Source: Spirochaetaceae bacterium (GTDB taxonomy: Bacteria; Spirochaetota; Spirochaetia; B11-G9). Taken from it: a DNA stretch of 8,436 bases. The first letter of the stretch is position 1; each line of letters opens with the position of its first letter. The notes beneath the pieces are model-generated. The model did no database searches, was not told where the DNA came from, and saw nothing but the letters and a program-made list of their open reading frames with translations. The translations under genes were made by a program, and so were the position numbers. Below are positions 6,011-8,436 of this stretch, in pieces. The DNA lies in contig JAUVLL010000127.1 of assembly GCA_030600745.1 (NCBI GenBank), forward strand, positions 1 through 8,436, read 5' to 3'.

Positions 6011-7599
6011 CTTTCAGAAATAAGGTAATAATCATAGTTGTAATAATAATTATTATTTCCTTAATTATTTTTTCTTTAATATATTACAAAAATATTAGTC
6101 AGAAAGCTGAATTTTCTAATATGATTATTGAAATTGATACACTTATTGATTTAAATCTTGTTAATAAAGCTGATGAATTATTATTTAGAGCATGTAAATT
6201 TGCAGTAATTCCTGTTCAGTATAAACGTCTTTTAAAAAGAGCTTTGATATTGAAGGGTTCTGATAATCTGGAAAATATTTCTCTAATTGCATATAAAAAA
6301 TACCCTGAAGATGAATTAATATTATCCACATATATGTACATATTACTTAATACAGGAAAGATTGATGCTGCCTCTTCAATTCTACTAAGTCAGGAGAAAA
6401 AATTACTTCCGGAAAGCTTAATTATCGAAACTAATATTAAGACTAAAAATTATCATGATAGTAACAATTTGTTATATCAGGGGATAACAGATAAAAGTAT
6501 TTCATTGTATCGAAAATTATATAAGCTTACAAATAATAATAAATTTTTGCTTAATGCAGTATTGCTATCTCTTGAAAATGGTGAATTTGAATCTGCAGAT
6601 ACTATTTTTTCAGAAGAAGTGTCTTGTAGTTCACAATATCGGAATTTACAATTTCTTATTAAATATGACAGTGGAAAATATGATAAAGCTTTGGAGATGC
6701 TTGATATTTATGATTGTGGATTCAGTATCAGGGAGTTGCTGTTACTGCGAATTGATATACAAATCAGACAGGGATTCTATAAAAAAGCACAGACATCAAT
6801 AAAAGAGTTTCTTGACATATATCCGGATTATTCCTGGATTCCCTATTATAATTATATTTGGCTTAATACTGTAGATGCTGTTTATCTGGATATTGCGATT
6901 GTAGAAAAAGGAATTAAAATTTATCCGAATAATAAAAAAATGATGCTCATGATAATGCATTATTATGAAAAACATGAAATGAACGAAAAAGCAATTGATA
7001 TATTAGAAGATTATATTTTAATGAATAAAAAAGATAATGAGCTTGATATCATTCTTAAAGAGTTAAAAGGTACAAAAGATCCTAAATATATGCTAAATAT
7101 TCTTAGAGATTTTGTAAATCAAAATCCTGAGAATATCAGTGCCTCAAGATATCTTGCCTGGAATATCTTCCTGAATAACGATATCCAGCATCTACAGGAA
7201 TTTCTTAATCAGATAGAAGGAGCTCCTGGATGGATTAAGTTTTTCCAGGCTTTAATTTCTGTGTATAACGGAGAAATAACAATTGCTATTGAAGAATTTC
7301 ATTCTTCATACGAAGTTGATCCTCAATGGGAAACACTCTATAATCTTGCTGTAATATCAGAATATACGAATAATTATCAGAATGCTATTGAATATTATCA
7401 GAATGCAGAAAATAGTTTAGCTAATACTAAAGAGAATAAAATTATAAAATCTATTATAAGAACTGAATTAGCCTTTTTATTCTATAAAATCAAGGATTAT
7501 GACAATACATACAGAGAAGTAAGAAATGCGCTTGATTTGGATATTGATAACCTTAAAGCAAATCTATTGTTGAAAAAACTGGAATCAGTTACATTTTAA
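6007..7599 (+). CDS. Membrane-anchored tetratricopeptide repeat protein of unknown function
   Basis: The 530-residue protein starts at the ATG within ATGA (6007-6010), overlapping the nusB stop by four bases, so translation is probably coupled to nusB. Residues 7-26 are an uncut-looking membrane anchor very rich in isoleucine and valine (VIIIVVIIIIISLIIF), preceded by R4 and K6, so the body is expected outside the cytoplasmic membrane. There is no lipobox. The rest is all helical, with degenerate TPR-like pairs. The clearest are around 222-235 (GKYDKALEMLD), 256-275, 320-340 (NEKAIDILEDYI), 421-440 (GEITIAIEEFHSSYEVDP), 441-475 (YNLAVISEYTNNYQNAIEYYQNAE) and 485-520 (AFLFYKIKDYDNTYREVRNALDLD). 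TPRs normally mediate protein contacts; no enzyme domain is visible. Coding is especially A+T-rich with many Ile, Asn and Lys codons. The 110-base gap after it suggests it ends the transcription unit. Confidence 0.83.
   Translation: MTFRNKVIIIVVIIIIISLIIFSLIYYKNISQKAEFSNMIIEIDTLIDLNLVNKADELLFRACKFAVIPVQYKRLLKRALILKGSDNLENISLIAYKKYPEDELILSTYMYILLNTGKIDAASSILLSQEKKLLPESLIIETNIKTKNYHDSNNLLYQGITDKSISLYRKLYKLTNNNKFLLNAVLLSLENGEFESADTIFSEEVSCSSQYRNLQFLIKYDSGKYDKALEMLDIYDCGFSIRELLLLRIDIQIRQGFYKKAQTSIKEFLDIYPDYSWIPYYNYIWLNTVDAVYLDIAIVEKGIKIYPNNKKMMLMIMHYYEKHEMNEKAIDILEDYILMNKKDNELDIILKELKGTKDPKYMLNILRDFVNQNPENISASRYLAWNIFLNNDIQHLQEFLNQIEGAPGWIKFFQALISVYNGEITIAIEEFHSSYEVDPQWETLYNLAVISEYTNNYQNAIEYYQNAENSLANTKENKIIKSIIRTELAFLFYKIKDYDNTYREVRNALDLDIDNLKANLLLKKLESVTF
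7373..7406 (+). repeat. 13-bp direct repeat inside the TPR gene
   Basis: ATTATCAGAATGC occurs at 7373-7385 and again at 7394-7406, a period of 21 bases. The period is seven codons, so both copies are read in the same frame and encode the two similar helix turns NYQNA and YYQNA. It is probably a short in-frame duplication, or convergent codon use within one TPR helix. Confidence 0.7.
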
Positions 7600-7615
7600 T
7601 ATTTCATTCTTTAAG

Positions 7616-7644
7616 TTGGCAATATATTTGAAATCTGATATTAT
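7616..7644 (+). promoter_or_regulatory. Candidate extended -10 sigma-70 promoter for map
   Basis: TTGGCA (five of six matches to TTGACA) is at 7616-7621 and TATTAT (five of six) at 7639-7644, with an ideal 17-base spacer. A TG at 7636-7637 gives the extended -10 form TGxTATTAT. Transcription would begin near 7651, leaving about 59 bases of leader before the TTG start. This is the best promoter-like site in the window and implies that map can be expressed independently of the upstream run. Confidence 0.62.
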
Positions 7645-7655
7645 GTTTCTAAAAA

Positions 7656-7679
7656 TATAAGATATTAAACAATCTTATA
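7656..7679 (+). repeat. 8-bp inverted repeat in the map leader
   Basis: TATAAGAT (7656-7663) and its exact complement ATCTTATA (7672-7679) flank an 8-base loop. The repeat falls just downstream of the predicted transcription start, between the promoter and the ribosome binding site. Each arm has a single G:C pair, so an RNA hairpin would be weak, and it is not followed by a T tract on the + strand. It could be an operator-like palindrome, a leader hairpin or chance in A+T-rich DNA. Confidence 0.4.
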
Positions 7680-7699
7680 AATGCATAGTCTTAATATTT

Positions 7700-7712
7700 G
7701 GAGCTTGTTTTG
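7700..7712 (+). promoter_or_regulatory. Ribosome binding site supporting a TTG start for map
   Basis: GGAG at 7700-7703 is 6 bases before TTG at 7710-7712. The resulting N-terminus, MIKLKSINEINGIRESCKF, has the lysine-rich start and first helix usual for type I methionine aminopeptidases. No in-frame ATG occurs before this helix, and the next in-frame ATG would remove conserved sequence. Confidence 0.85.
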
Positions 7713-8436
7713 ATAAAACTAAAATCTATAAATGAAATTAATGGCATTAGAGAATCGTGTAAATTCCTTGCAGAAACACATAAAGAACTTGAAAAACTTG
7801 TTGAACCGGGTATAACAACAATAGAATTGGATCGTTTTGCTAAAAATTATATTGTAAAAAGGGGTGGTAGGCCGGCTTTTTTAAATTATATGGGATATCC
7901 GGCATCATTGTGTACTTCTATCAATGAAGTTGTAATACATGGCATCCCGTCAAAGAGAAAACTAAAAGAAGGAGATATCGTAAGTCTCGATCTTGGAATT
8001 GATTATAAAGGGTTTTTTAGTGATTCTGCTTTAACGCATCCCGTTGGGAAAATATCAAAAGAAGCAGAAAATCTAATTCGAATAACAAAAGAATCACTTT
8101 ATCTTGGGATCGAAAAGGCTGTTCTTGGTAATAGAATACATGATATTTCAAGAGCAGTTTATAATCATGCAAAAAGCTATAATTATGGTGTAGTAAGAGA
8201 TTTTTGCGGTCATGGAGTAGGTTTCAGTCCTCATGAATCACCACAAGTGCCAAATTATGTTGGATCGGGTCCAAATCCACGAATTAAAAAAGGATTGGTT
8301 ATAGCTATAGAACCTATGATAAACTTAGGTGTGGATGAGGTAAGGGTTCTTAATGACGACTGGACTGTGAAGACTATGGATAACAAAATCTCTGCTCATT
8401 GGGAACATACAATTGCCGTATTTGAAGACCACACTG
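7710..8436 (+). CDS. map: Type I methionine aminopeptidase (3' end outside window)
   Basis: This enzyme removes the initiator methionine from nascent cytoplasmic proteins, using a pair of divalent metal ions in a pita-bread fold. The open frame gives 242 residues with no stop before the window edge; the family is usually about 250 residues, so only a short tail is missing. All five metal ligands can be placed: D94 in VSLDLGID, D105 in FFSDSAL, H168 in FCGHGVG, E201 in AIEPM and E232 in WEHTIAV. The substrate-pocket histidines are present as H77 (VIHGIP) and H175 (SPHESPQV). There is no N-terminal zinc-finger extension. Translation starts at TTG, which may lower expression. It has its own promoter candidate and lies downstream of nusB and the TPR gene, a neighbourhood I recall in Borrelia too. 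Confidence 0.96.
   Translation, partial: MIKLKSINEINGIRESCKFLAETHKELEKLVEPGITTIELDRFAKNYIVKRGGRPAFLNYMGYPASLCTSINEVVIHGIPSKRKLKEGDIVSLDLGIDYKGFFSDSALTHPVGKISKEAENLIRITKESLYLGIEKAVLGNRIHDISRAVYNHAKSYNYGVVRDFCGHGVGFSPHESPQVPNYVGSGPNPRIKKGLVIAIEPMINLGVDEVRVLNDDWTVKTMDNKISAHWEHTIAVFEDHT

Larger units (their letters stand above)
7600..7709 (+). other. Intergenic leader region of map
   Basis: This 110-base A+T-rich gap is the largest in the window. It holds a candidate promoter in its first half, an inverted repeat in the middle and the map ribosome binding site at its end. I see no G+C-rich hairpin with a T tract after the TPR gene, so no intrinsic terminator can be called. Any read-through from the upstream genes into map therefore remains possible. 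Confidence 0.6.

Noticed and set aside
6554..6802. + strand 82-codon frame inside the TPR gene
   Set aside because: It is out of frame with the TPR gene, has no Shine-Dalgarno sequence and an unnatural Cys-rich composition.
6811..6840. TTGACA hexamer inside the TPR gene as an internal promoter
   Set aside because: No convincing -10 hexamer follows at proper spacing and no gene start lies downstream nearby.

Overview
The window is an A+T-rich, tightly packed, single-strand stretch of bacterial chromosome. It reads as housekeeping DNA, not an accessory island. Every gene is on the + strand and I see no mobile element, CRISPR array, tRNA or rRNA. The best guess for the organism is a member of the Spirochaetota. 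The GAPDH carries a GGYxDH-containing segment just after the TGIF motif that resembles the Borrelia enzyme as I remember it. The order gap-pgk-tpiA-secG also matches the Borrelia arrangement. The partial first gene, the lipid-exposed/periplasmic chaperone and the anchored TPR protein suit a two-membrane bacterium. This assignment is inference, because no search could be run.

Layout. Positions 1-687 hold the 3' end of a gene for a probable envelope-associated protein with a FlgT-like C-terminal beta domain. A 74-bp gap follows with a plausible sigma-70 promoter (TTGACA, 18 bp, TATATT). Then comes a run of eight genes with intergenic gaps of 3-31 bp or an overlap: gap (762-1766), pgk (1779-2963), tpiA (2967-3716), secG (3741-4079), a small flavodoxin-fold protein (4098-4508), a secreted SurA/parvulin-type chaperone (4540-5580), nusB (5591-6010) and a membrane-anchored TPR protein (6007-7599), which overlaps nusB by ATGA. 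After a 110-bp gap with a strong-looking extended -10 promoter and an A+T-rich inverted repeat, the type I methionine aminopeptidase gene map begins at a TTG codon (7710) and runs off the right edge.

How the genes fit together. The first three encode consecutive lower-glycolysis steps: triose phosphate isomerisation, then oxidation to 1,3-bisphosphoglycerate, then ATP formation. secG and the SurA-like protein belong to protein export and outer-membrane protein handling. nusB serves rRNA antitermination, and map serves N-terminal processing of new proteins. If transcribed as one unit, the run would tie central carbon flux to growth-linked transcription and envelope biogenesis. The sequence supports the layout but does not prove co-transcription.

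No clearly new system is visible. The points most worth a second look are the parvulin domain without its usual first histidine, the flavodoxin-fold protein without a recognisable FMN phosphate loop, the uncharacterised TPR protein coupled to nusB, and the leader region of map.
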